Source of the DNA: Pseudoscleropodium purum
Lineage: Eukaryota > Streptophyta > Bryopsida > Hypnales > Brachytheciaceae
NCBI GenBank assembly: GCA_963969395.1
Contig: OZ017799.1
Location: forward strand, 4,156,501-4,220,500
Direction: 5' to 3'
DNA: 64,000 nt
Positions 10,413-20,626 of the stretch are shown one piece after another (the first letter of the stretch is position 1; every line of letters begins with the position of its first letter). Position numbers and translations under genes: made by a program. The notes below the pieces were generated by a model that was given only the letters and a program-made list of their open reading frames with translations, was not told the DNA's origin and made no database searches.

Positions 10413-13400
10413 TCAGGCCTGGCGTGGCTCAGAATGGATTTGTTTTGCAGTTGTGTTGATGGTACGACGCCTGCTTTCCCCAACAGAGCAATCCAGGTAA
10501 CCATAATGTGTGAACAATTTGCGAAGATCGTCGACTTTCTTTAGATCACCTTCTCTACGACACCGCCTCCATAACTTGTAGAGGACATCTCTGCGTGGGG
10601 TGTAACCAGAAGATATCTGCAGCAAAAGCGATTACATCAGAGTGCATGAGTCACAATCTAATAACCAGATCTTCGTAAAGAATTATCAAATTAACTCCTG
10701 AGCGCGGGATCTACAAATAGAAATTCCGCTTTAGTAACTACACAGATCTCGATTTCAATAACTTTCATAACATATCAACTTGTATCATTCAAAAATGCAG
10801 GGTGTGGTTTCTTCAATCTATTTGTAGATTCTGTTCCTTCTTGAAGCTTCCTAAGTGATTTACTTTAAATATTTCCTTGAACACCTACAGATATGGAAGC
10901 GGTCAATTTTGGCCATTTGGCACTTAAGAGTTAATAGTGATGATCTGAACTTTAAGCATTCAAACCCTAAAATATCTCCACAACATAAACGAAATTTCTT
11001 GTAAATAGTTTTTAACACATTCGCTTAAACACACGACTGTAATAGAAAACAAAATTAAGAAGTTGCTGATGCGTTTTCCAATAGAGCTCATAACACTCGA
11101 ACTGTTGAAAAGCACGTACCATGGTAGAGAGGATGGCAGAAGCTGCTTGAACATCACGATTGACAATGTGAGCGAAAATCATCAGCTCAAAAGATCGTTG
11201 ATCTGGAGTAAGACCAGACTCGGTGATATAATCGAACAACTTTACTGCTTCAACCGTCTGGAAATCCCCACAAACAGCTCTCGTTAGGAAATGCAAAGAA
11301 GATGCAAATCTAAATTCTGCGTTTCATCAAGCACCGATACAACGCATTCGAGCGGGACAAACCTTTCTATTCTTTCCGAAGGCCTCCAAAAGAGAATTTA
11401 TAGAATGAATATTTGGTCTCAGTCCAAATGTGCTTCCAATAGAGTCGAAGGTCTGGTATGCACGGTTAGCATCCCAGATGTTGGCGCAGCCCAGTACGAC
11501 ACAGTTCAAGGCAGCTAGAGGTACTGGTTGTCCAGCAGCATGCATTTCCGCCAGCTTAAAGTACGCCTGCAAATAAAAGATATGAGAAGATTGTCACGTC
11601 TTTGTCAAATAAACAACACTAATCTTTCATGGGTGATCGGGATCGTACCGATGCGTCATGAACTTTAAACAAATAAATTAAAATAATCTGACTGTTGGCC
11701 AAGCATTGCTCACCCCATCAAGGCCTGCAGGGCCTAACTGAGATAGCGCAATTACAAGAGGCCTCAATGACGAGAACGGACTCAAAATCTCCAACTCCTC
11801 TGCATTTTGGGGAGTCCCAAAGAGACTTTGCATCTCGGCAAGAGCCAAAAACGCGGCATCAAACTGCTGCGAGGTGGACAAGGCGTGCACCAAGGCCATG
11901 TAACTAGCTGGATTAGGTGCACGATCTGAGCCCCCAGACACTTTAAGAAGCTCCCAGGCTTCTTTGGCGAGTTCAGCATTACCAGAGCGTGCAGCTGTTC
12001 CAAGAATAGCCACAATACTCCCCTCATCCATTCCTAGAGACTGTACAGCCTTCGGGGAACTTCGATTGTTAAGGCGTTGTAGAGCAGCGAGAGCACATAC
12101 CGCGTCATCGACTTCGGTTGCTGCTATGACAAGTTCTATCAAGGTCTGCACTTGTGGCACCATTTCGTGAGCCTGAAAGGACACAGAAGTACGAATCGGT
12201 CAACAAAGGGTAAACAACAACTTTGCTACCAATATATTCCAAAAAAATGTTAAAATTATACGAAAGAGCAATGCTTGGTGCGCTTCCACCTCTAGTTGTT
12301 TAATAACATCAACCGCTACTTGGGTGCGGTGGACACGAGCACAAGCAAGCAACACTTCATTGAACGTAGTCTTGCTAGGCACAAGGTTTCTCTCGTGCAT
12401 AGCCTGCAAGTGTTTCAACGCAGCTGATATTCTTCGATTCAACGCACATAAAGCAATGACGAAGTTATATGCGTCGCCATCAGGTTGCTGCTCTGGACCA
12501 CCTCGCTCCATTCTGCAAGTACACAGACAAGAAAGATTTCATATGAAGTGGAGTCCATTTACATTCATCTGAAAACGCACTCCGAGGTTGCATGTAACAC
12601 TATTGAATTATCCAAGGGTCTCAAGCGCCCTCAGATCGTTCATCAATCTAGCACCGTCACGTCAAATAAGAATAACTAAAATCTGAAACGAAATTTTACC
12701 CTGTCAGGGCCAAAGATTTGTGCTTTTAATAAGATCATATCGATTGATCATATCATCAAAAATATAATCTAAATGAGAGTAAATTCATGTAACTAGAATG
12801 AGTGAAGTACACTGCGTGCGTTGGTAATTTCTGGGACAAATAAAAAGCCCTATATGAACTCCTCAAAACTGTTTAAAAAAGCATGAGGTCAAGCATGGAA
12901 TCCCAGGGTTTAAAAAAATGACTTTAATCAGTTCCCCAGGAACCCACTTCTCAAGAACGAGTTCCGCTGCCATCGAATCCCGTTGTCGAAACACCGACCG
13001 CAAAAGAAAATTGAAGGACAACTGCGTCGGCTTGACGCCGTTTCCCTCCATCTCGTTCACGATCCTGTGCAAGACATCTGGATGAGCGCCGAGGCTGAGC
13101 TTCGCATGAAGTAGAAAGTTATAAACTAAGATATTCGGCTTGTTAGGGTTCCCTTCCGCATCCGTCTCCTTCATCCACTCATCATAAAGTCGCACGGTCT
13201 CGTCCATCTTCTGATACGAGAGCGCATTCGACATTGCTCGTACTAACCCCATAACATCCAGCTTCTCCACAGGGGGTTGCGCAACGGGCTGGAACCCCGA
13301 CGGCATCGAAAATCTGGGTCCACCAACGGAGCTTTGGAATCCTGGTGCCGGATCCGACGCAGCGATATTCACTTCCAACTGAGACAAAATTTGCGCGCAA

Positions 13401-13564
13401 TGTGCACTCCCGCTCACATTCCTTGCACCCCAAGCCCTAAAACCCTTTCTCTCTGTCTCGAGATGCCTCCCAAGTGCCAACGACCCCAGACTCTGACTCA
13501 AGACTTCCCGTCGACGACCATTGAGCTGCTTGCACAAAATCCTCAAACTCTCCCGAGACGCCAT
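10413..13564 (-). CDS. Mitochondrial-type pentatricopeptide repeat (PPR) protein, frame interrupted in exon 4
   Basis: I read five exons on the minus strand: 13564-12948, 12512-12290, 12172-11714, 11566-11120 and 10616-10413. Joined they would give 649 codons. ATG 13564 opens an Arg-rich, acid-poor N-terminus (MASRESLRILCKQLNGRRRE) typical of a mitochondrial presequence. Helical PPR units follow, for example PNILVYNFLLHAKLSLG, PTQLSFNFLLRSVFRQ, PDGDAYNFVIALCALN, PSKTTFNEVLLACARV, RPNIHSINSLLEAFGK and TPDQRSFELMIFAHIV. PPR proteins bind organellar RNA. The architecture and length recall Arabidopsis At1g26460, but that is from memory. Exon 4 contains two adjacent in-frame TGA codons (11329-11324), flanked on both sides by good PPR sequence in the same frame (see findings). 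The exon 2 donor (GTGGAA) is weak and was chosen because it keeps phase 0. The gene may be intact with an assembly error, or a recent pseudogene. Confidence 0.75.
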
Positions 13565-13583
13565 CCTGGCCAAAACCTCTACT

Positions 13584-13592
13584 AAACCCTAA
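13584..13592 (-). promoter_or_regulatory. Telo-box (AAACCCTAA) just upstream of the PPR start
   Basis: AAACCCTAA lies 20 bp before the ATG at 13564. Further exact copies are at 13745-13753 and 13901-13909. Telo-boxes are known in plant promoters of translation-related and organelle-related genes. Three in 330 bp upstream of this gene is suggestive. Confidence 0.55.
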
Positions 13593-13744
13593 TTCTCCCA
13601 CCCACCCCGATGTTGGTGCCAGTAGGTCCTCCAGCTAAAGAAACGCGACACGATTTTCCCACTGCAGCAAGCGCGGCAAGCGCCTCTCAGAACCGTTATT
13701 GAAAAGTAAGAAGCATAGTCGGCCAAATGGACAAAAAATCCACT

Positions 13745-13753
13745 AAACCCTAA
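13745..13753 (-). promoter_or_regulatory. Telo-box (AAACCCTAA), second copy upstream of the PPR gene
   Basis: Exact AAACCCTAA on the plus strand, about 180 bp upstream of the PPR start. Confidence 0.5.
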
Positions 13754-13900
13754 ATCAAAATCCCCGATCCCGGTGCCGATGCTCGAATGGGGAAACCTCC
13801 ACTAAACCTGAACAAAAAACTCCGCTGGATCATGGAGCTGAAACTCGGCTCTCCCCTCCCCTCGATCTGCCACTGCGGCAATGGTTACAAGGGCCTGTCA

Positions 13901-13909
13901 AAACCCTAA
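13901..13909 (-). promoter_or_regulatory. Telo-box (AAACCCTAA), third copy upstream of the PPR gene
   Basis: Exact AAACCCTAA on the plus strand, about 340 bp upstream of the PPR start. Confidence 0.45.
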
Positions 13910-14439
13910 TTGGAGTGTGAGAAACCTGGTGAGAATGGTCTCACAGAAAATTCCCAGCCTCAATTACTGGGAGATGCAGGGGGAACACCACCACCACCAC
14001 TTGAAAATGCCAACCGGATGAAGTTCTCCGCTGAGTGCAACAGCAATGCAGCAAGCTGTGAAAGAAAAAGCAAGTATGCTGTGTGAGTGCGTCGTTGCAA
14101 TTGAAACACGACACTTGATCGTCAAGACTGAAAGAATTTGAGACGAAGACGACGACGATCATGAGATGTCGAAGACGCTTTTACTTTTACTGTACTTCTC
14201 TAGTTTGCTGAGGTTCTGCTTGCTTGAAGTGACGGGGAATTTGGCACTCAGTGTGCCGGACACGGGCAATTGTGCAGGTCTCTAGGATTTTGCCTTTCCC
14301 AGGTACACTGCTTTGTTCTGATAGAGCATAATGAGAGAGAGAAACAACTCCAGCCACTCGAAGTAAGGTAATGGTAAGGCGCTCTAAAAGCGACCATGTA
14401 AGAGCTGATTCTCTTGTCGGGGAAGCTAAACAATTTTTT
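13910..14439. other. Upstream region of the PPR gene, no gene recognised
   Basis: GC content is moderate and overlapping short frames occur on both strands, none with a recognisable domain. It is probably promoter or leader DNA. Confidence 0.45.
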
Positions 14440-14550
14440 TTAGTAAATTTTTGTAGGGAGAAAATAAATGGAATTGGCATCAATCCCAAGTTGTTTCAAA
14501 TTTTTTGGACCTTCATGGAATTAGTTACAAATTTTTGAAGTTGAAACACA
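14440..14550 (+). repeat. Dispersed repeat family D, copy 1
   Basis: It is collinear with 38180-38290: TTTAGTAAATTTT, then a GGAATTGGCATC / CGAATTGACATC block, then CCCAAGTTGTTTCA / CCCAAGTCATTTCA, then TTAGTTACAAATTTTTGAAG / ATAGTTATGAAATTTTGAAG. A nearby CTCTAAAAGCG word (14380-14392) also recurs in the hairpin beside the second copy. Confidence 0.6.
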
Positions 14551-15399
14551 GTGGTCCTCAAATTCCTGAAAGCAATTAGTTCCTCAAATTTACATGGTTG
14601 GTACATTGAAGAAAGCAAAATGTACTGGTTTATGTCATAATCGCTTAAAAAGCAAGGGTGCTTTTGAACAAACTACTATAACTACACCTAAATGTACCCA
14701 AACAAGCAATGTATCCCCTAGGTTCCAAGGTTTGTTTTTTTGGTTGCCACATGCCACCTTGTTGGCTTCGTTGTATAGGCCAATTTGGGAGGAGGGGGCA
14801 GGGGGGGGGGGGGGGACAATAGTAGAGAGGTCAAAATCTAGTGGGTTGAACAAATTTTTGCTCAAAATACAAGTATTGCATGGTTCCCATTGTTGTATTT
14901 GAAAAAGTTTTGTGGGGTCTTGTTGGAAGTCAAAAGGAGATTCTAGATTCTCTCACAACACATTTTTTAGACATTATATGAATAAACTATGAATTTTGAA
15001 AGTGTTGAAAATAGCTATGTGTACATGAATGCGACCTTAGGCTCTTATGAATAGAGGTTATTTAGTTTAGGCAAGGATTTGAAGGGAGCAATTTCAAAAA
15101 GGGGTTACAATTAGATGTTGTTACCAAAGTTGGCATACATTAAGATTTTGTTCATGGAGGGTCCTATGTTGGGCTCCAAAAAGATAGATCAAGTCACACC
15201 TTGACTATGTACTTTTATATAAAGAAAAAAGGGAGACTCTATACTAATTAATTTTAATTTGGGAAGGGAAGGAAAGTAGGTAGATAGTACATGTGAGATT
15301 ACTTTATCAAAGTCAATAATCAAGGTAGTCAACCAAAAACTATTCTTAAATGAAGGCATTAGAAGATTTTGGAGGGTTTCAAATGCCTACGAGTTATCA
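14551..15399. other. Intergenic repeat-type DNA with a poly-G run
   Basis: No gene was recognised. A G-run of about 16 bases lies near 14800-14815. The remaining sequence is AT-rich and decayed-looking. Confidence 0.5.
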
Positions 15400-15474
15400 A
15401 GCACTATGAACGCAGGGAACTATATTGCAACAACAGTCTGATGTAGCAGAGACCTTGCCACATCATTGTCCAAT

Positions 15475-15650
15475 TTTTTTTTTAATTTTTAAACTTTGTT
15501 TTTAATTTTAAGAATTAATTAATTTTTATGTTTTTTTATTTTTGAACTTTTTTTGTATTTGAATAATTAATTGATTTTTATGTTTTTTTTATTTTTTTTA
15601 TTTGAAGAATTAATTAATTTTTATATTTTTTTTTGTTTTTAATTTTGATA
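15475..15650. repeat. T-rich low-complexity tract with repeated GAATTAATTAATTTTTAT
   Basis: Three or so near-identical blocks ending AATTAATTAATTTTTATNTTTTTTT lie within family C copy 1 and account for its larger size. Confidence 0.7.
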
Positions 15651-15667
15651 GCAGGTTGTACCCTTTG

Positions 15668-15718
15668 TTGGAGGGAATAGGTACTAGAGGGAATAGGTAC
15701 TGGAGGGAATAGGTGTGG
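15668..15718. repeat. Short tandem repeat, 18-19-bp unit, three copies
   Basis: GGAGGGAATAGGTACTA-type units repeat three times in direct orientation, the last one diverging (GGAGGGAATAGGTGTGG). Confidence 0.75.
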
Positions 15719-15790
15719 AGGAACAAGCTCAAAACAAGCTTTCAGAGCCCCCAAAAATCTTCTAATGGATGCATTCTTTATTTATGTTGT

Positions 15791-16849
15791 TTCTATTGAG
15801 TCCTTGAAGGTGGCATTCATGAAACACTTTAAGTCTTCAACATCTACACTAGTTTAAATAGTAAAAATGCATGCACCACTGTAAATGTATAAATAGATTT
15901 TAATATTATATAATTGTTTTCAATTAAAAAATTTACATTCCCTTTATTCCAATCAAATCTCTTAGTGCATTCATTTGAATATTATTACTTCAGAAAGTTT
16001 GATTTGTAAATACTTGAAGAAATTCAAAATATGCAAGAATAAACGCTTTTAGTATAGTTATAAAAATCATTCTTTTGAACAACATACTTTACTTCAATTT
16101 AAATTGTATCTATTGTAGAATTTGTTTGAGTAACTACTTGGGAGAAATTTCAACATTAGAAAAAAATGACCCCTCCAATAAATCAACCATTGAATCAACG
16201 AAAAAAAATTATAAACTATAGAATATGGCAATGACTTGCAAATCATATAACAACCATCAAGCCAAATTTAGCATTTGCATAATTAATCGATAAAATTTTG
16301 ATATTTTTTATAATTCAAAATATATATTTTTAATATGTGCTTATTTTTTATTTTAAAAATGATAAAAACAAATAGAACTATTATGATGTAAAAGTAGAAT
16401 CCACAAATATAATCAAATATATATCAAAATAATTTGAAAATTTTATAAAAGAAGAAGTTTCAAATACCAAGTTTATAATTCATATTAATATTTTTTATGT
16501 AGAAAATGTGATAAAAAGACATGAGTTAATGTATAATTTGAACTTAATACATAGAACTTGATTGTTTTTTAGTTGAATTTTCTACAGAATTAAATGGAGG
16601 ATAAATAGAATTTTCTAAAATTACTTAATTCCACCTGAGAGTGATGGAATCCACTAGATGAATGTTTTCAAGAGCTTTGTTGAAGGGAGTTATATGAAAT
16701 GAATTATGAAATACATCTAAGTTTTTTTGTCAAAGCAACTTTTGACTATTCTTCATCAATGTCACTCTTCAAGTCCCAAAGCCTTTTTTCTTAAAAAATC
16801 AATTCTACTACTTAGAGAAAAAAAATTTCAAATTATTTTTTTTACATAA
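15791..16849. other. AT-rich intergenic DNA, nothing recognised
   Basis: No coding frame of interest and no clear repeat boundaries. Confidence 0.5.
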
Positions 16850-17750
16850 ATAAATATAGGATCCTAGAATAGACTAATATGAAAATGTATAGAAGAATTT
16901 TCAAAAACTTTGCCTATATAGTTTATAAGATATTTGCATTTGAAGTGAAGTAAATATGTTTCTTTGGTACAATGGCAAACTAGTTTAGAAGACTTTGATT
17001 CTTCTTAACTTAAAATTTTTGCATTTCAAACTTCGAATTAAAATTTTTTATATTGAAGAATTCAATTGAAAGGCTATGAAAGAATAGATTGAACTAAATA
17101 AATTTGATTTTCATTCTTTAAAAAATGATTAAATAGAAGTAGGTTAGAGATTGAGGGAAAACTAAATTGTTAATAGCTCTAAAACGAAGTAGAACACACT
17201 AACCACAATAATGAGATTGTTCTAGCAAGTGAACTTGACCTTGTGGAACTTGTTTTATTGCAAACCTGTTAAAGATTGAAGGAAAACTAAATTGTTAATA
17301 GTTCTAAGATGGAGTGGAAATACACTAATTATAGTGATGAGATTGTTCTAGCAAGTGAACTTAACCTTGTAGAACTTGTTTTATTGAAAAATTGTCAAAA
17401 CTTTGTTAAAAAATAAATCCTATGAGTTATTTTTTCAAGAATATGCTCTAGTTGCAAGATTGTTCATAATTTTCTCACTACTAGTTCAAATAGTATGGAC
17501 CAAATCTTTCCATGTAGACAAAAATATTGTTTATGAGAAACAAAATTTAAAATTTTTTATTTTTATTTTTATTTTTTTGTGTTGCTTAACAAACTTTGTT
17601 TTGGGCTTAGGGTGGCATAACTTTTGTTCTAAAGCACCAATTGAAATAAAAATTATATTCCTTCAAAGCTAATACATTTTTTTATCTTTACAAAAGTTTA
17701 AAAATATCATGAAAAATATTGATACTGTAGGAACCTATAGCCAAAATCTA
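16850..17750 (+). repeat. Dispersed repeat family B, copy 1
   Basis: It is collinear with 33900-34660 in the same orientation. The best-conserved tail reads ATTGAAATAAAAATTATATTC, then AAAGCTAAT, CAATTTTTTTA, CATTTACAAAA, and a final ATAGGT/GTAGGA-type end. The middle holds AAATTGTTAATAGCT(C/A)TAAGATGGA and GAGATTGTTCTAGCAA-type text. Partial relatives occur at 40060-40440, 41700-41960 and, inverted, at 63820-64000. No protein was recognised. Confidence 0.7.
17141..17395 (+). repeat. 127-bp tandem duplication inside family B copy 1
   Basis: Two head-to-tail units each run from AGATTGA(G/A)GGAAAACTAAATTG through GATTGTTCTAGCAAGTGAACTT to GAACTTGTTTTATTG. The other family B copy (34180-34330) has a single unit. 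Confidence 0.8.
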
Positions 17751-18010
17751 TTTCTCCCCTATAGGGACAAGAGCCTTAAGGGCTAAGGATTTTCATTAGA
17801 GGGGATTTGAGGGCAAAAGAAGCCCGTTTTAGGCCTATTTCCTTCATTGTTCTTTCCCCGGTGAAGGAACAACTAGTTGTTAGAATTTTCTTTAAAATAA
17901 AATAAAAAATTCTTAAAATGTAAAAAAAATAATTTTTTTCAGAAATTATGTGGCAAGGTCTTGGTCACATAGGATTGTTGCATTGTTGTTGCAGTAGTTA
18001 AGTTTGCTTG
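17720..18010 (+). repeat. Dispersed repeat family C, copy 2
   Basis: It matches 62900-63200 directly and 15400-15790 in inverted orientation. It runs from CATTAGAGGGGATTTGAGGG through an AT-rich centre to GTGGCAAGGTCTTGGTCACAT and a TTGTTGCAG end. Copies 1 and 2 face each other about 2 kb apart. Confidence 0.65.
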
Positions 18011-18670
18011 TTTCCACTATATGATAACTTGTAGTCTTCTTGACCCCTCAAATTTCATCTAATGAGACAAAACTTAAGTTTTGTACAATGCTAAGCATTA
18101 AGATTAGAAAATATCTATAAGACAAAAAAATTTAACTATTTAAAGATTTGCTTCAAATGAATATTGAAGATTTAATTTGAAAAATAAACCAATGATTTCT
18201 ATCTTTAGCATTTGAAATTTATTTATGATTGGTCAAAATTGCACTTATAATTGATTTGTGAAAAAAATTTAACAATGATAACATCAACATTTTTTCTTGA
18301 AATAGTAATAAACTTTACAACACTAAACTAAACATTTAGAACTCTTTTCCCTATAATTTTTTCTAACCATAGCAATTGTAGTTTTGAATATAAAAGAAGA
18401 AGATAATCCAATTTAGATTATTGACAAAATACAAATTATTGGAAAAAAAATTCACCTTCAAATGTTACATATAAAATGATTAATTGATTGATTGAACCTT
18501 TAATAATGTTTAACATTAATAAATTTGATAGGCATGAAAGTTTAAATAAAATATCAAAAATGAATGTTTTGAAAGTTACAATCAACTTGACCTAGGTTCA
18601 TCCATTTTGGGATGCGGGGATTGCTAGGGGAGTTATTAGAGGTTACTATCCTCCAGAATTTGAGGGGAAT
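18011..18670. other. AT-rich intergenic DNA before RPS28
   Basis: No gene was recognised. GC content rises sharply at about 18600, where the RPS28 promoter region begins. Confidence 0.5.
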
Positions 18671-18673
18671 ACC

Positions 18674-18781
18674 TGGGCCGGTTCACAATCAGCCCTTGGG
18701 TGGACATCTCTGCCCGGCATCGGGCCCTGTATCCAGGTGCCAAAACAAGGAGTTCAAATTGGGACTTCGAAATTAGGGTTT
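18674..18781 (+). promoter_or_regulatory. RPS28 promoter/leader with site II-like element and telo-box
   Basis: TGGGCC (18674-18679) is a site II-type element, and TTAGGGTTT (18773-18781) is a telo-box in reverse orientation, 126 bp before the ATG. The pair is a well-known combination in plant ribosomal protein promoters, consistent with co-regulation with the rest of the translation machinery. Confidence 0.6.
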
Positions 18782-18906
18782 GGTGCTAGAAGAGGGGCCA
18801 GCAGCACCCTGCTCTCCCTCTTTCGCAATCGTGAGATCCGCTGTCTCGCGCCTCCGGCTTCGTCGTTGCAAATTTTGCTGCTGCAGTCTCTCACCCCTTC
18901 GACATC

Positions 18907-20246
18907 ATGGTGCGTTTCATTCCCTCACTTCTGTTCCGCCTGTCTTCTTATAACTCGAATCTCTTAAGTGTCATCAGTAATTAGGGCTTCGAATCTTTGG
19001 GCGATACCTTTTGCAGTTACTAGTTTTTTCAACCCTTATTAAACGCCAGTTACAAAGGATTTCGGATTCTTCTGGGGTTTAATTATGCAACTTGTTTTCC
19101 TCTTGGATTATGGGCGTCGCTGTAATCTAGGATATCTTTTTTAAGAGTTTTAGGGTTTCGTGGGTTTACGTTATGGCGCGTACCACAAGTTTTCTCGAGA
19201 TGATTTCTCTAGTTTGGAAGAAGTCTTGTCGTGCCAGTCTTTTTCTACTGAGTACTATGATGCCCATGTACCTTCACGGCTTACGGTTCTGTAAACGAGG
19301 GTTTTTCTTCCGGTTCCGTCTCTTGTACTATTGGGGGGCTGACGGTGGTATTACGAGCTCTCTCAAGACACCCTAGGGTTTGAAGAATCCTTTTCGTGCT
19401 TGGTTTGTCCAACTCAGCACTATGAAAGCCAATGGTTTTCTTAGCTAGTAGCCTTTTTCCTCTCCTGTGTCGGTGATTGAAAGTGATGGTACTACGAGGA
19501 CTGACTTGTGAGTTTGGAACGAGCAGGATACCGCCGTGAAGTTGGCTATTGTGATGAAGGTGATTGGACGCACCGGGTCCCGAGGACAGGTGACGCAAGT
19601 GCGTGTCAAGTTTCTGGACGACCAGAATCGTCTCATCATGCGCAACGTCAAGGGGCCAGTGCGTGAAGGTATGTATCGATTTTTTTAACCTTCAGTGTGA
19701 ATTTCACAAGAATGATCTTCAAGAAAATTCTTGGAACGTGAAAATCGTGTTGTGAGACGATTTTGTTTTTGCTTCTGTGCTGGTTAAACCATGCACAAAT
19801 TGGAATCTATATGTAATCTTCCTTGGGGAGTCCTTCGTGCATTATTATCGACATGGTGCTCGACGTTCTTCTTATACTGTTTCAAAAGTCCTTGTCAAAC
19901 ACAGCTCTAATATTGAATCTCTAATGTCCATGCTGTAGTAAATTTGTTGCTGAAGAACTTCCGCTTTCTATGATGTTTTAGTCAGATATTTGTTGTTAGT
20001 ACAGCACTCTATAAGTGCTAAATAACAATTTGTTTATAATCTTCTCAATTTATACTGTGGATTACACTTTCGACGGCATTTATTTAGAAGCCAAGTTAAC
20101 AGAAATGGTGCTCCTTTGTAGATAAGTCTATAGGTGCTTGCATTTCAGTTCCATGGAAATTTAAGATGCTGGGCATTGTGTGGTATTCTGCAGGTGACAT
20201 CTTGACTCTCCTTGAGTCTGAGCGCGAAGCAAGGAGGTTGCGGTGA
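18907..20246 (+). CDS. RPS28: 40S ribosomal protein eS28 (RPS28)
   Basis: Three exons (18907-18909, 19527-19668, 20194-20246) encode 65 residues, the normal plant eS28 length. eS28 is a small-subunit protein near the mRNA exit channel. The protein begins [21 protein letters not shown] and ends [15 protein letters not shown], the highly conserved C-terminus. The middle contains [21 protein letters not shown]. Exon 1 supplies only the ATG, directly followed by the donor GTGCGT. The 617-bp first intron ends GAGCAG|GATACC. Intron 2 begins GTATGT and ends TTCTGCAG. All phases agree. The gene is convergent with the GT47 gene: the two stop codons are 380 bp apart. A telo-box and site II-like element lie upstream. 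Confidence 0.95.
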
Positions 20247-20626
20247 GGAACAAGAGTTACTCATGGCAGCCCACTGGTGTAGTATTGAATATTTAGTCGG
20301 GCTTACGTATGTATGCCAATCGCATCTTGAGGCTCTCAATTTGTGCCTGGTTTATGTAGTTTCTGACGAGCAAATGTTGCTAGAGTGTTGATTTCGGCAT
20401 ATTTGATGCACTGTGGCATTTCTTTGGATTGAGGATTTTTTTCCTTTCTGTTGCCTGCCGTTATATACTGGCCTTCATTGCTGGGTTTGCGTGTCAATTG
20501 ATGTCTCACCACTATCTTCATGCAACTCTAATTTCAAAATATCGTGTTGACATTTGACTAGTCTCACTCACCCTTGATACTTTCACCTTCTTTCTGAGGT
20601 GTTTAGCATCAAGGTTGCGATCGCAC

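Larger units (their letters stand above)
15400..15790 (-). repeat. Dispersed repeat family C, copy 1 (inverted)
   Basis: Read on the minus strand it matches the copies at 17720-18010 and 62900-63200. Shared parts are a GGGCTCTGAAAGC(C/T)T block, a GAGC / AAGGAAC segment, a long AT-rich centre (expanded here, 15475-15650) and a GTGGCAAGGTCT / GTGGTAGGGTCT block followed by a TTGC-rich end. It is non-coding. Confidence 0.65.

Noticed and set aside
11240..11400. A short GT-AG intron between the two halves of the PPR frame
   Set aside because: The possible donor (AAAG|GTTTGT) and the available AG acceptors disagree in phase, and no combination removes both TGA codons while keeping the downstream frame.
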